The position numbers were made by a program, and so were the translations under genes. The notes below the pieces were generated by a model. The model saw only the letters and a program-made list of their open reading frames with translations. It made no database searches and was not told the origin of the DNA. A DNA stretch of 64,000 bases from Tiliqua scincoides. Taxonomy: Eukaryota > Chordata > Lepidosauria > Squamata > Scincidae. Every line of letters begins with the position of its first letter. The stretch's first letter is position 1. Location of the stretch: assembly GCF_035046505.1 (NCBI RefSeq), contig NC_089822.1, positions 108,269,307 to 108,333,306 on the forward strand, in the 5' to 3' direction. Shown here piece after piece: positions 22,150 to 32,696 of this stretch.

Positions 22150-24660
22150 GGGGCACTGTTTAGGATGTCACTTTGCTTCAGACTAGGCCTGACTCTCCAC
22201 TATTCTCTCTCCCTCCACAGATCATACTGAACAGACCAATTCTCAGGGCGACCAACAGTCACTCCTTGCTACTGAAGGAGAATTGGTGATTTTAACCAGC
22301 AGAAATTTCTATAACCCTTTTGCTTGGCTCAAGCGTATTTTAGTGTCTAGGAATATTAATGCCAAACACATTTCAGTTAAATGAAAGAAACTTTCAGAAG
22401 TTCTGAGAAATTCAGAAGATTTTACCTACAAATGGTGAACAAAAAACAAACTTCATGTATTGACAGTCACATCTCCCACCACGCTGTAGCATGCAACCAT
22501 GCCAACAAAGCACATGTTGCATGGTATGGGGGGCACCAGAAAGCCAAGGCGAGGTAAGTAAAACACGTTTTTACTTACTCCTCAGTAGGCTTTCTGGTCA
22601 CCTATGTGTCTCCTTGGACCCACACCAGCTATGTAGCTAACATAAATTTGAGGAAAGGAAGGGGGCAGGGGGGAGCCAGAAAGTGGGGGATAAAAATCTG
22701 GTGTGCGCTTTTATTGCTGAGATTCTTACCCTCTAGCTTGCTCTCTGCCCGTGATCAGTCCCCTTCACCACCTTACCTCTTCCAGTGTGACCCAGGTGGG
22801 CCCTTTGTGCACACAGGGAGCAACTGGGTGCTGGCTCCCTTGCACTTGGCAGTGTTGTGCCATTTTTCCAGTATGGACTTCTCTGTCACCTTTTCATTTT
22901 AAGGAGTCTCCCCAGATATTGGGGCTTCCTGTTAATCAGGGAGAAAGATCATCTCAAGGCAGACTCTTCCATTTGGGCCCTCTAGCTTTGGGTGCTGGCA
23001 GCAAAAGCTTCTTTTTAACCAGTTAATTCCCAGTTAATCCAGTTAGAAGGGTGAAGCAAGGACCAGGGAATTGGGTATCAGTCACTACTAGGTGCTGCAC
23101 CCATCTTGCCCTCTGTCTACCCTTACAGAGAGCATTCAATTAAACAAGTTTATAAACAGTATGGAAAAAGGAAAGGGACAGCCCCCCAAAACAGGAAAAG
23201 ACCAGATATTCAGTGAGTACTGGAGAAAAATGTATGCCCTGTCAAAAAAAGATGTTTGGACCTATTGTCTTTTTCAGAGGCACAATCTTACAGCTGAAGG
23301 CAGACATTTATTATTCTTTGTGGCCCTTTTCATTCATTTGAATGTCTGCTTTTATTATATGTTATTTAGTGATTTCAAGGAATGTAGTTGATCAAAGTAT
23401 GTTAATCTTCACACAATATAATTCTAAATTTTCTTCTGTCCAGCACTAGTCCAAGCTCTTCCCACCCCGTTATTCTGGCATTAACTCTCTCTTCTGCCTA
23501 TGAAATACCCTGAACACTCCAAAACTGCTATGTAAATATTAAGCATTATTACTGGTACTGTACTGGTTCAAAGTTCCTATCTATATTGAAGCAACTGTGA
23601 CCAAATCAGAAAAGAATGTTTGATTTTTTTTTCTTCTGTTAGTTTTGTTTTTCCCCTGATATGGTTATCAAAGCATTTCCTTGTTTGCTGACAATGGGTC
23701 TCTCCCTCTATTATTAGATTTAGACACATTCCTGAATATATATGTATTGGAAAGCAAGTAATATTAATTTTAATGTAACCTTTTTGCACGTGTGTTTTTT
23801 TTAGGGGGTAATCCAGAGGCCCCCTTCGGTCAACACAAGTTCCTTGCGCCGGCCCAGGAGGGTCACAAATGTGCCGTAAGGCACGTTTACGCCTCCTCAA
23901 TAGGAAGCCAGGCCGGCACTCCAAGAAGTGCCGGCCTGTAGAGCCTGACACAAGTCTCCGCACTGGCTTCCTCTTCAACTCTTGTGTCGGCCTGACTGGA
24001 CTGACGCAAGGACAAAAGGGAGGAGGGGAGGGGAGGCAGGGAGGAGGTGGGAGGGAGGCGTTTCTGGGCTGGGGGAGGGCAGGTGGTGGGTTGCCCTGGG
24101 GGCAAGTGGGTGGGTGGGGAGCAGCAGTTGGGCTGGGATCCCACAGTTATGCCAGATCCCAACCCCCGTTCCCCGGGGAAAACGGAGCGGCTCCAAGTCG
24201 CTCTGTTCTCCTCAAACTTGTGCCACCTCAAGAGGTGGCGCAAGTCCAAGGAGACCCATAGGGGCCAGCGGCCCTTACCCAGGTGTAAGGGGGAAAGTTT
24301 TCCCTTGCCTCTGGCTGAGCTGCTTATGGCCACAAACCTGCGCAGGATACTGCACAAGCCTCTTGGCTTGCCTGCTCCAGTGTAGGATAGGGTTGTGCCC
24401 TTAGATTCACAGCCTTATATGGAAAAATATGGGACCACTCAGGAGGAGAAAGGCAGGGGAGAAATGCAGTGAATGAATGAATGAATGATTATGCCCCACT
24501 GCATTGTATTGAAACAAAGCAATAAACCACTCTCATGCATCACATTTGTTAAAGGCAAATGATGGTGGGATGATAATATACAAGAAGGGGGTGAGTTGTT
24601 CAGCTTAAAACAAACTTTTTTAAGTGCCTTTTTGGTGAAGCAACAACCAGTGCACATGCA
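22150..24660 (+). repeat. Downstream copy of the large direct duplication (copy B)
   Basis: It corresponds block by block to 4985-8190 (copy A) in the same orientation. It lacks the 5430-5660 tandem unit and the MITE at 6643, but has its own MITE at 23804-24400. The two copies flank the APOBEC1-like exons. Confidence 0.75.
23804..24400. mobile_element. Harbinger-like MITE with TTA target duplication
   Basis: The element (gggggtaatccagagg ... aggatagggttgtgccc) is flanked by TTA at 23801-23803 and 24401-24403. A 3-bp TTA/TAA duplication is the mark of PIF/Harbinger elements. The interior is GC-rich with no transposase. Confidence 0.7.
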
Positions 24661-24825
24661 TAAAGGACGAGAAACTCAAGCATAGTCATCGGAACAGTGT
24701 AACGTGTTCAAATAATGTTAACCTGATTAGTTTTGGCTGATGCTTCCACAGCAGACTGTTCAAAGGATCGTTGCAGAGTTAGCCAATGTTGTGGGGCTAC
24801 AATTATTGGGCTGGCCAGTAGTTCC

Positions 24826-25047
24826 AGGATGGTGTAGTAGTTTGGGAATTGGACCTGGAAGATTCAGGTTCAAATTCCCATGCAGTCATGAAGCTTCCTG
24901 GGTGACCTTGAGTCAGTCACTGTCTCTCAGCCTCACCACCTCACAAGGCGGTTGTGAGGACAAAAGGGGAGGAACTATGTACACAACCCTGAGTTCCTTG
25001 GAGGAAGGGCAGTGTGAAAATATGGAAAATGAATGAATAAATATACA
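24826..25047 (+). repeat. tRNA-derived SINE (Sauria-SINE type)
   Basis: It reads caggatggtgtagtagtttg, aggttcaaattccc, cttcctgggtgaccttgagt and ggcggttgtgaggac, with an (AATG)n-like tail. Confidence 0.85.
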
Positions 25048-25649
25048 GAGGACTGGCTAGCTGCCAATAAATTTGAGACAGATGTGTGAACAAGTATTTC
25101 TGGTATTTCACAGGGTATTTCTTAAGGGAAACTTCTGATAGGAGAAGTTGACTTCAAGTAACATTTGCCTGAGAGAGCAGGCTACCATTGAAGGCACAAG
25201 GTCACCCATTTCCCCTTCCCTCTGTGGAATGGATGGTCACTGGGAGAGAAAAAAAAACAAAGACGGTACATTCTGAATGAGAGAATGGCTAGGATTTGAT
25301 CTGTGGAAGACAAGAAGTTGGCTGGAAGCTAAGGAAAGAGCCTGTTTAGGGTCACTGTACTTTCTAGGGTGCACAGCTGCCACACTGGGGATGTAACCCA
25401 CTGTCACTTGCAAAACTGCATGCTGTGTAACTCATTGCAGTGCTGCACTTGTAAATCTGAAAATAAAGCAAATATTACAAAGATTGTATGCCTCCAGTGA
25501 CAACCTTGCCCAAGGCTAGCCAGAATCTCTCAGTATCTCACTGCTCAGGCAAGTGGGTCATGAGCAGGTATCAGAATTTATGCTGGAGTTGTTTCTGCTT
25601 TTAAAGTGTTTCAGCGTAGCAGAGGTCAAATTCTACCTCCAGTATAATA

Positions 25650-25880
25650 ATAACAACAACAACAACAACAATCTGGTCATCAGATTACTCCTCTGACTTT
25701 ATTCAAGGCGGTTTACATAGGCAAGCATTTCTAAATCCCTCAAGGAGATTTTTACAATCATAGAGGTTCTCTCTTTCAAGAACCAACCACATTTCAGAAT
25801 GGATCTTCCTGGTTTGGTCTCACTTCCGGCCTCCAGTTCTCCCACGCAGGCTGACAAGCAGCTCCATCCCTCACGTGGAG
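25650..25880 (-). repeat. Dispersed retroposon, antisense copy
   Basis: (ATA/CAA)n precedes tcatcagattactcctctga and ttcaaggcggtttacatagg. The same text recurs at 44287-44520 and 62055-62270. Confidence 0.7.
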
Positions 25881-26514
25881 GGCAGCCAAGACGCTTCTTG
25901 CTCACGTCAAGAGCAGGTGGAATCACTCAGCTCAGCTTGTCAGCTGCTTCAAGTTCTCGCCATTCTCAGCCATTCAGGGAGCTGCCACTGTCCTCGAACT
26001 GGCGGCCTTCTGATGTTATCTTCGGGCTAACGGAGGCTCTACCCTCTAGGCCAGACCTCCTGCCCAGACCAGACCTCCTGCCCCTGTTACAGTCTGCCCA
26101 GCTCTTTCCCAGCAAAGCACTGCCACAATCAAGGCAAACAGGGAACTGCAAAGACAGCTGGGGAAGGCATGACCATGAACAAGACAAAGAGGCAGAAGAG
26201 GGATGTCACAACTGCAGTATGTGGAACTTTAAATGGAGCCTAGGTGATGCTGAAAGGAGGAGAGAGAGCAGACTGTAGATAGGCCCTTTAGCTGCCAAAC
26301 CATGATCCCTGGAAGTCTTTCTGGTGAGCTAACTGACCCTTGGCTTAGAAGCAGAGAAAGGAGAGTCTCTGCTTTAATTAAGAGCCAAGCTACTTTAAAC
26401 AAGTAACTTGGACCTTATGTGCTTGTTTGTACTTTCTAAGTGAAATAGCTGCTGAGGTGTGTGCGAGTCTGGGACAGTGATGTCAAGTGGTGGTTCTAAT
26501 CCTTTTAAGGAGGA

Positions 26515-26725
26515 GCCCTGCTGGATCAGGCCAAGGGCCCACCTAGTCCAGCTTCCTGTATCTCACAGTTGCCCACCAGGTGGCTCAGGGAGCACTGAAG
26601 ACAACAAGGTATCTGTATCATGGTGTCACTCCCTTGCATCCAACACTGGCTACCTCTAAAACCCAGAAGTTGCATATAATCTGTGATGGCTTGTAACTTG
26701 TGATGACCTTTTCCTCCATAAACCT
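26515..26725 (-). mobile_element. CR1 LINE 3' tail
   Basis: gagccctgctggatcaggcc and ccacctagtccagcttcctg are the reverse of the CR1 3' UTR seen at 9945-10320. Confidence 0.85.
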
Positions 26726-27427
26726 TTTCTTTTTGGTCCTGGTTCAGATTGGTTTCTCTGAGGCTGCTGCTTTTGTTAGAGAAAAACTCATAGTGGAACA
26801 CATAAGCAAAGTAACAAACCAAAAGTTTTATTGTTTTGTCTTAAAAAGATTATGCAGATTTCAGCATTACCATGCACAAGTAGAAGAAGCATTTCAGAAA
26901 ATAATCATCCTGACAAGATCATGGAGGAGTAGCAGTACATCTGGATATTTAGTCAAGCTTTATAATAAGATTATACGTTATACGTTATTATAAACGTTAT
27001 ACGTTTATAATAAGATTAAACGTTTCAATATTATATCTTCAGAATACACGGTAAGCATCATAGTTATTACAGACAAGGGTATCCTGACCTTATTTTATTT
27101 TATAGCCCCTCCAGGTAAATAATGTATCCCTGAGAATACTAGCATACTAAGCTTTGTCTTTCTAATCACAAGAGAATTTTGGGACATCTTAAAAACTAAC
27201 ATACTTGTTGTTGCATAAGCTTTTTGCTGATGACCAGGGCTTTGGCAGACTCTGGCTTAGAAATACGGTGTATTACCTGAAAATACTCTATATCCTGCAA
27301 CACCTGGAAGTACTTTTCCAACATCCTAAGTGTTGTTTATAGAAAGGGCAGTTATTATGATTGATCTTCTAATTTTCTGTCCCAGCTTGTGTCATCATAA
27401 TACAATTCTAACATTAATAATCTACAC

Positions 27428-27655
27428 CAGAGATTTTGAACCTTTTTCATCTCATGGCACACTGACAAGGCACTGAAATTGTCAAGGCGCACAATCAGTT
27501 TTTTGACGATTGACAAGACGCACCATGCTGCTGGTGGAGGACTCACATCCCCAATGGCCCTAGTAATAAATGACCCTCCCTGAAACTCCCATGGTACACC
27601 TGTGGACCATTAATGCCACACCAATGTTCCACAGCACACTGGTTGAAAATCACTG
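27428..27655. mobile_element. hAT-type MITE, 228 bp
   Basis: It begins cagagattttgaacc and ends ggttgaaaatcactg. It is flanked by a perfect 8-bp duplication, atctacac, at 27420-27427 and 27656-27663. The body (ctcatggcacactgacaagg ... ggcacactgg-like end) recurs degraded at 3744, 51712 and 60673. Confidence 0.85.
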
Positions 27656-29129
27656 ATCTACACAGTCTATATTGCCAAATAAGGGAAACTGCTAGTTGTG
27701 ATCTAGCATGGACTACTAGATGAATGGAAAGGAATACAGGGGAAGAGGAAGTCTCACTTATGGGAGAAAAGACCTGTTCACTCTGTTGTTCTATTTTTAA
27801 AATGCAGTCAACTCTCTCTAGTTCTGCAACTTCAAAGAGTGGGTGAAATTGACTGGAAATTTCGAAACAGAAATGCCCCACTCTTTCCCCTCCGCTTTTA
27901 AAGGATTACATCACTTTCTACAAGGCTATGTCCCCATGCTTCACATACTAAAAACAAATTGCTTAATTTAAAACAAAAGCCATCTGAAAAAATATTCTAA
28001 ATAGCTCTGATGATTTGCCGGAGGGGAAGTGGAAGCCTGTTATTCATTATGGGTATTACCCAACAGGCACGCAGGTGTATTACAGCAGCGCTAGTTACTC
28101 TTCTGGGGGCTCTTTTCAACTTTTTTAGAACACTACTTGGAGTATTGTAAACGTCTGATTGATTAGAGACTGCTGGACCCCATCACCCCTACCCAACGAA
28201 TATGTGCCCTGTAGGCAAATTAGTAGCAATGTGTGAGTGAAAGTGCTTCTGCACATGCATTGTAGTTGGCTCGTTTTCTTCCCCCTTAGTTGCAAGATCT
28301 CAAAAAATCAACTGCAGTGCAGAGGGGAGAGAGGGACTTCTAACCCTCTGGAGATGCAACACTCACCACTCCACAGTTCAAACACCACCTTGGGAGTACT
28401 GTGTGAAGCAACCCAGAGGGTGAGGCTACAGGCAGGACAGAATAATGGTAAACGTTGTGAGCAGAAGTGCTTTCCGTTTGTGCATAGGGGTCACTGAGAC
28501 CCAAGCCGTAGTTGGTACCCAACCTGAGAGAGCAATCCCAAAAGAATGGCCTGAGATGGGGGTTCTTCTCCAAAATTCACATTGGGGCACTTCATGTTTC
28601 AAAACTGGTAGTACCTGTGAAAAGAACAGTGAAGACATTCAAGTCAGATAACAATGAAATGACATTTGTAGGCGCTAGTGCAAAACTGGCAGATAGTGAA
28701 ACTATAGAATAGGTTTTTTTTTCTGTGATGCACATTCTCCACCTAATCTCCATACCCTATTATCTTATTGTATTGCACTACCTCAGAATTAATATAAAAA
28801 TAATTACATATCCTTCCACATCACCCTTACCTCAATTTCCCCTCCTTTTCTCTATTTTCTCTCTTGTGGCTGTTTCCAGATCGCAAGTCTTTTGAGGCAG
28901 AGGCCTATCCTCTCACCTTTTTCAATTGCCATGTACAGTGATGGTTTGGGGGCCAAAAGCCTTGTGAGGTCTCTCAATGGTACTCTATGCTTTGGAAAGC
29001 ATATTCACACACCAGCTTACAACTCTAGTCCAGTGCCTGGAAACCAGGCTATGGACAGGCAACTGCCCTCCCCTGCCAGGTAGTGATACAAGGAAGAACT
29101 TGTGCACACTCCTGGTACTTGCTCTCCAC

Positions 29130-29440
29130 TGCCCAGCAGTGGACCTCTCCAGCTCCGTGCCCAGGGCAAAGGTCTGCGATGGCACCTCCCCGCGGGCTAT
29201 CACTCCCCCCGTGCAGAAATCCACTCCCCCCCTCCACTCACCAGAAGCTCACAGAGCCTCACCCAGCCTCCGCCCACATCAGATAAATCTCTGTGAGGTT
29301 CCCCGAAGCTATAAACTGTGCTTCCAGGAAACCAGAAGCACAGTTTCTGCCTCCATTGGAAGTCTCAGAGAGACTTCCGTGGGGCCCTAGCGCCTTGCGC
29401 CTGGGGCTTTTGCCCCGTTGGACCTTATGGTAGGTCCACA
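29130..29440. repeat. Uninterrupted copy of the MITE split at 20405-21445
   Basis: The text is inverted relative to the split copy: gctcacagagcctcacccag, gaaaccagaagcacagtttc, gacttccgtggggccctagc. It gives the empty-site comparison for the CR1 insertion. Confidence 0.65.
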
Positions 29441-29774
29441 ACTGCCACTGCCTACTGGTAAGCCTCTCCAGTGGGTTTCTTTGGAGGCTTAATGGATGAT
29501 GGCAGTGAGCAGCATCAGGATTTTTCAAATAGTGCTGGGCTAAGAAGAGTAGAGTCTGCTGCTGCCATTGCTCCCATCCTCCTGGAAAGACAGTCAGCGG
29601 TCCAGGGCCCAATGGGAAGACGTACTAGGAAGTAGTGAGGCACAGGTGGCAACAGTGGACTGTTTTCTAGCTACTATATCACAATTCCTAGATGCCTTAG
29701 CCCCTGACATGGAGGACAGCACATTCAGCAACTGCAAAGTAGCACTGGGGTAAGAAGAGGGTAGTTCATTGCTG

Positions 29775-29800
29775 CTGCTGCTGCTGCTGCTGCTGCTTCA
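29775..29800 (+). repeat. (CTG)n microsatellite
   Basis: Eight to nine CTG units within repeat-like sequence; not in a recognised exon. Confidence 0.9.
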
Positions 29801-30727
29801 CCATTATCTGGTAAGCATCTCCTTGGGCCTTGACTTGCCAGGTGGTGGGGGGGAGCAATGGTAGCAGCAGCCCTTCACTGCCTTGGGAGTTGGTTGGACC
29901 TTGTCTGTGTCCCATCAGGCTCTAACCAGGTACGTGGATGGTGCTATATAAATAACAACACTGGATAGAGGGGGGGGGATTTCCACAAAATATGGAATTA
30001 AGAAATCAATGCAAGGAAATGATTATCTGAGGTAGTAAGTAAGAAACAGCAGCTCAAGCACCCTTGTAGCACCCACTATTGATTGATGGCAACACTGAAG
30101 AACTACCCATATCATATGTCATATAAACCAGTCCTAAAAGCCTACTTCTGGTCATTATCCAAGAAGTGTACGATCTTAACATCTGACAGTGTGAGTAGAG
30201 CAGAAAGGTGGCAGCGACAAACATCCAGAACAGCAGTGGGAATGAAGAGGAATGGAAGTTGCAAAGGATGAATGTGAGAAAATCCAGTTATGTGCATTTG
30301 TTGCAGATATAGGTATTGTATTGCCAGACTTCATTCATAAACAAGGGCTTCATGAATAAGGTGAGTCTAGGTGTGGTGTCTGAAGAAAATACTTGTGCTT
30401 TCTGTTCCTGGGTTTCCATGTTATACTATGACATATTCTTATACAATTATTATTATTCTAAATATTTACATCCTGCCTTTCTCCTCCATTAGGAGGAGCC
30501 CAATGTGGCTGTCAGTGTTTGTTTTTTTCCCTCTACATATTAGTGGTACAGTAATTCTGCCCCCAAGAGGCTCACAATCTTAATTCTTATATCTTTTAAA
30601 GAAATTCTGATGGAGATAACTTAAAAATAATATTTCCTTGAGATTTGTACTTTCTAATAATAACCTTTAACGTCTTTGTTGTACTACCATCTTTATACAA
30701 AGGATATAATTAGTGGGCAGGATAAGA

Positions 30728-30966
30728 GAGCCAGGATGGTGTAGTGGTTTAGGAGGTGGACTTAGACCTGGATGATCCAGGTTCAAATCTCCCCTCAGCC
30801 ACAAAGCTTCCTGGGTGACCTTGGGCCAGTCACTTTCTCTCAGCCTCATCTACCTCACAGGGTTGTTGTGAGGACAAGAAGGAGGGGAGGAGCAGCTGTG
30901 TAAACCACTCTGAGCTCTTTGGAGGAAGGGCGGTATAAAAATGTGAATGAATAAATAAATAAATAA
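30728..30966 (+). repeat. tRNA-derived SINE (Sauria-SINE type), well preserved
   Basis: It reads gccaggatggtgtagtggtt, gatccaggttcaaatc, cttcctgggtgaccttgggc, cacagggttgttgtgaggac, ggaagggcggtataaaaatg and an (AATA)n tail. This is the clearest copy in the window and the best taxonomic marker for a squamate. Confidence 0.9.
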
Positions 30967-31199
30967 CATTAAAGCTTTGAAACTGGAAGCTAATTTCATT
31001 TATTTGTTAAGCTTCCACCACTGACTGTAAGTCAGCGGGATGGGTAGAAGAGGGCAGAGACTGGGGCCTAAGGGGTCATGGCAGGGTAGGCAGAGGGCAG
31101 GTGTTGATAGCAATGGCTCCACTTATATCTTCCACTCACTCTACTTTGGCCCTAACATGCCCCCTCGCCTCTACTCTGATTTGTGTTCCACTGCTAACA

Positions 31200-31805
31200 A
31201 ACTGACACAGGTCTGAATAGACCCATGAGGCCCATGCAGGAAGGTAAGTAAAAGAAACGTTTACTTAGTTCTTTGCCCCCAAATGGTTTTTGGCTGCTCA
31301 CAGAGTGCAACGGAGCCTGTGGTGGCTCCACTGTGCCCTGCGCACAGTCCTTATTTAGGATTCAGGTCCTTAGTCACCGTAGGGTCCCTGCCCTGGAGGA
31401 GGCTTGTCCCACCCCCAGGGAGGCCTCATTGGCCGGAGGGGGAGGGGGTTCCAGCACCCTTGTCCTCCTCCCTAGCAGTGCTGCCAAACCTGGCCTAGGA
31501 GCAGGAGCTGTTGACCTCACAGCTCCCTGCTTCACACTGCCTGCCTCTCATCCCTGGCCTCCCTGTTTTATGGAGCAAGCCCGCCCCCTTTGGCCCCTCC
31601 CCTTCCTCCAGGTGGGGCAGAAAAGGCCTTTCCTGTCCCTGGCTTGTTTCCTGCACTGTTCCTTGTTTGTCCTGCCAGCCCCCTCTGTCTTGTTGGGGTG
31701 AGCCAACCTGCTTTGCCCCCTTCGAGGGCAGGGAAGCCTCCCCACCCTGGGCATGGGTGCTCCAGGGTAAGTCGGGGGTCAGGGCCTCTGGGAGGAGCTC
31801 CGACA
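31200..31805. other. Unexplained GC-rich block
   Basis: It is rich in C and G, with long stop-free stretches in all three plus frames and in some minus frames. The translations are low-complexity (Pro, Leu, Gly) and unlike any family I know. It may be a repeat with no other copy in the window. Confidence 0.4.
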
Positions 31806-31941
31806 GTCACATCAGATGAACACAGATACACACATTCTCTTCTAACCACAACACCGCATTTGGATCAGAAATACACCCTTGCATCTACCCACTAGTAGCA
31901 AGGTGCACATCACCACACTTGCTTCTTACTTATCATTCCAT

Positions 31942-32080
31942 GACGTCCCCACAGGTGCAAATAGTTCACAAGCACACCTCACAGTTCCAGCTCTCTGCTC
32001 CTTGAAAAAGGGCAGCATCCGCGGTAAGGAAAATTTTCTGGAGGTTACTGAATCCTACCTGCAAAGGATTCTCTCCTATG
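31942..32080 (+). repeat. Third copy of a short block from 8235-8345
   Basis: The shared text is cccacaggtgcaa, agttcac, gcacacctcacag, ccagctct, gctccttg and gtaaggaaaat. It begins after a cccacag and contains a gtaagg, so it looks exon-like. However, the two copies do not share an open frame. Confidence 0.5.
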
Positions 32081-32159
32081 CAAGTTCATAGCAGAAAGTT
32101 TAGAGTAAAAGGAAGAAAGCATAACATCTCCTCAAAATGTTATTTTTAAATTACTGCAG

Positions 32160-32480
32160 TGGGTTAAAATTACACAGGCCAACTCACATTTTGCTTCCGT
32201 AAATGTTACACCAATTCCTGGGTATATTTGTGGTGCTGATTCCAGAAACGGCATCCGTTTTGTCCTATCGCGTCTAGTTTTGGAGATATAGTATAGCCTC
32301 ATTAGTAAATGGTTCAAGCAGCTTCCTCATGAGGAAGCCTACACCATGGCTTGTGTATAGACATGATAGGGCAAAACGGATGCCATTTTTGGAATCAGCA
32401 CCCCAAATTCATATCAAACCACCATAAAGTTTGGGAAAAACTTTTCTGACCCTCAATTTTGTAGGCCTGTGTTATTGGAG
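32160..32480. repeat. Imperfect palindromic repeat
   Basis: The left arm has acacaggcc, ggtgctgattcc and ggcatccgttttg. The right arm has their reverse complements (caaaacggatgcc, ggaatcagcacc, ggcctgtgt). The centre is an exact 18-bp palindrome, gcttcctcatgaggaagc, at 32321-32338. It is probably a foldback DNA element of unknown family. Confidence 0.75.
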
Positions 32481-32526
32481 CTGGTTGAACAGATCAGCGT
32501 ACCTGATTCACAGTTCTCATTGCATA
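32453..32526 (-). CDS. A2ML1: Tentative last coding exon of the A2ML1-like gene
   Basis: After a good acceptor (cttctcttctttacag) the frame inherited from the previous exon stays open for 24 codons and stops at TGA. It reads VCNENCESGTLICSTSSNNT and a few more residues. Human A2ML1 ends soon after its YSDPCE, so a tail this long would be a lineage feature. The last residues fall in the end of the palindromic repeat at 32160-32480. No AATAAA is seen nearby. Another last exon is possible. Confidence 0.35.
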
Positions 32527-32654
32527 CTGTAAAGAAGAGAAGCTCCTCAGCAAATGACCAGAAAAGATAAGTGACTGAGACACCACAACTCAACAAGTCA
32601 ATGACAGTTCTAGCCCCCCCTCCCCTTCTAAAAGATGCTGCATTCCATGCTTAC

Positions 32655-32696
32655 CTGTACTGCAGGGAGCATTATATTCAGCAACCACATTGTCAT
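32655..32696 (-). CDS. A2ML1: A2ML1-like exon, C-terminal YNAPC
   Basis: Entered after aaacatag, left at gtaagc. It reads [14 protein letters not shown] and matches the A2M C-terminal block IAEYNAPCS. The cysteine forms a disulfide in the receptor-binding domain in this family. It ends in phase 1, so at least one more exon follows. Confidence 0.9.

Larger units (their letters stand above)
20155..32452. other. Region between the two genes
   Basis: Between APOBEC1 exon 4 and the 3' end of the A2ML1-like gene I find no supportable exon. The content is duplication copy B, MITEs, SINEs, CR1 tails and AT-rich or GC-rich fillers. The unfound last APOBEC1 exon should lie here if the gene is intact. 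The notable GC-rich block at about 31200-31805 is listed separately. Confidence 0.5.

Noticed and set aside
22124-22170. Acceptor ttgttccccttccag followed by a short open frame, considered as APOBEC1 exon 5
   Set aside because: The acceptor is good, but the encoded EEVIKTQKMEIWGTV has no similarity to the family, and 15 codons can stay open by chance.
23869-24404. Overlapping 112-156-residue frames on both strands
   Set aside because: They fall inside the GC-rich Harbinger-like MITE at 23804-24400.
26700-26993. A 97-residue plus-strand frame starting MMTFSSINLFF
   Set aside because: Its start is the reversed CR1 tail and its end is AT-rich palindromic filler (ttataataagattatacg). No family match.
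28005-28128. A 40-codon stretch with a phase-compatible acceptor, considered as the missing APOBEC1 exon 5
   Set aside because: The acceptor has almost no pyrimidine tract, and the residues (for example KWKPVIHYGYYPTG) resemble neither APOBEC1 nor AID C-termini.
30728-30800. A true tRNA gene
   Set aside because: The A- and B-box-like words belong to a tRNA-derived SINE with the full SINE body and tail.
31273-31701. A 142-residue open frame starting MPPNGFWLL
   Set aside because: It lies in a GC-rich block where several frames are open. The product is low-complexity and matches no family I know.
24700-31900. A second APOBEC1 copy after duplication copy B
   Set aside because: No HxE or SWSPC-like text is present on either strand there.
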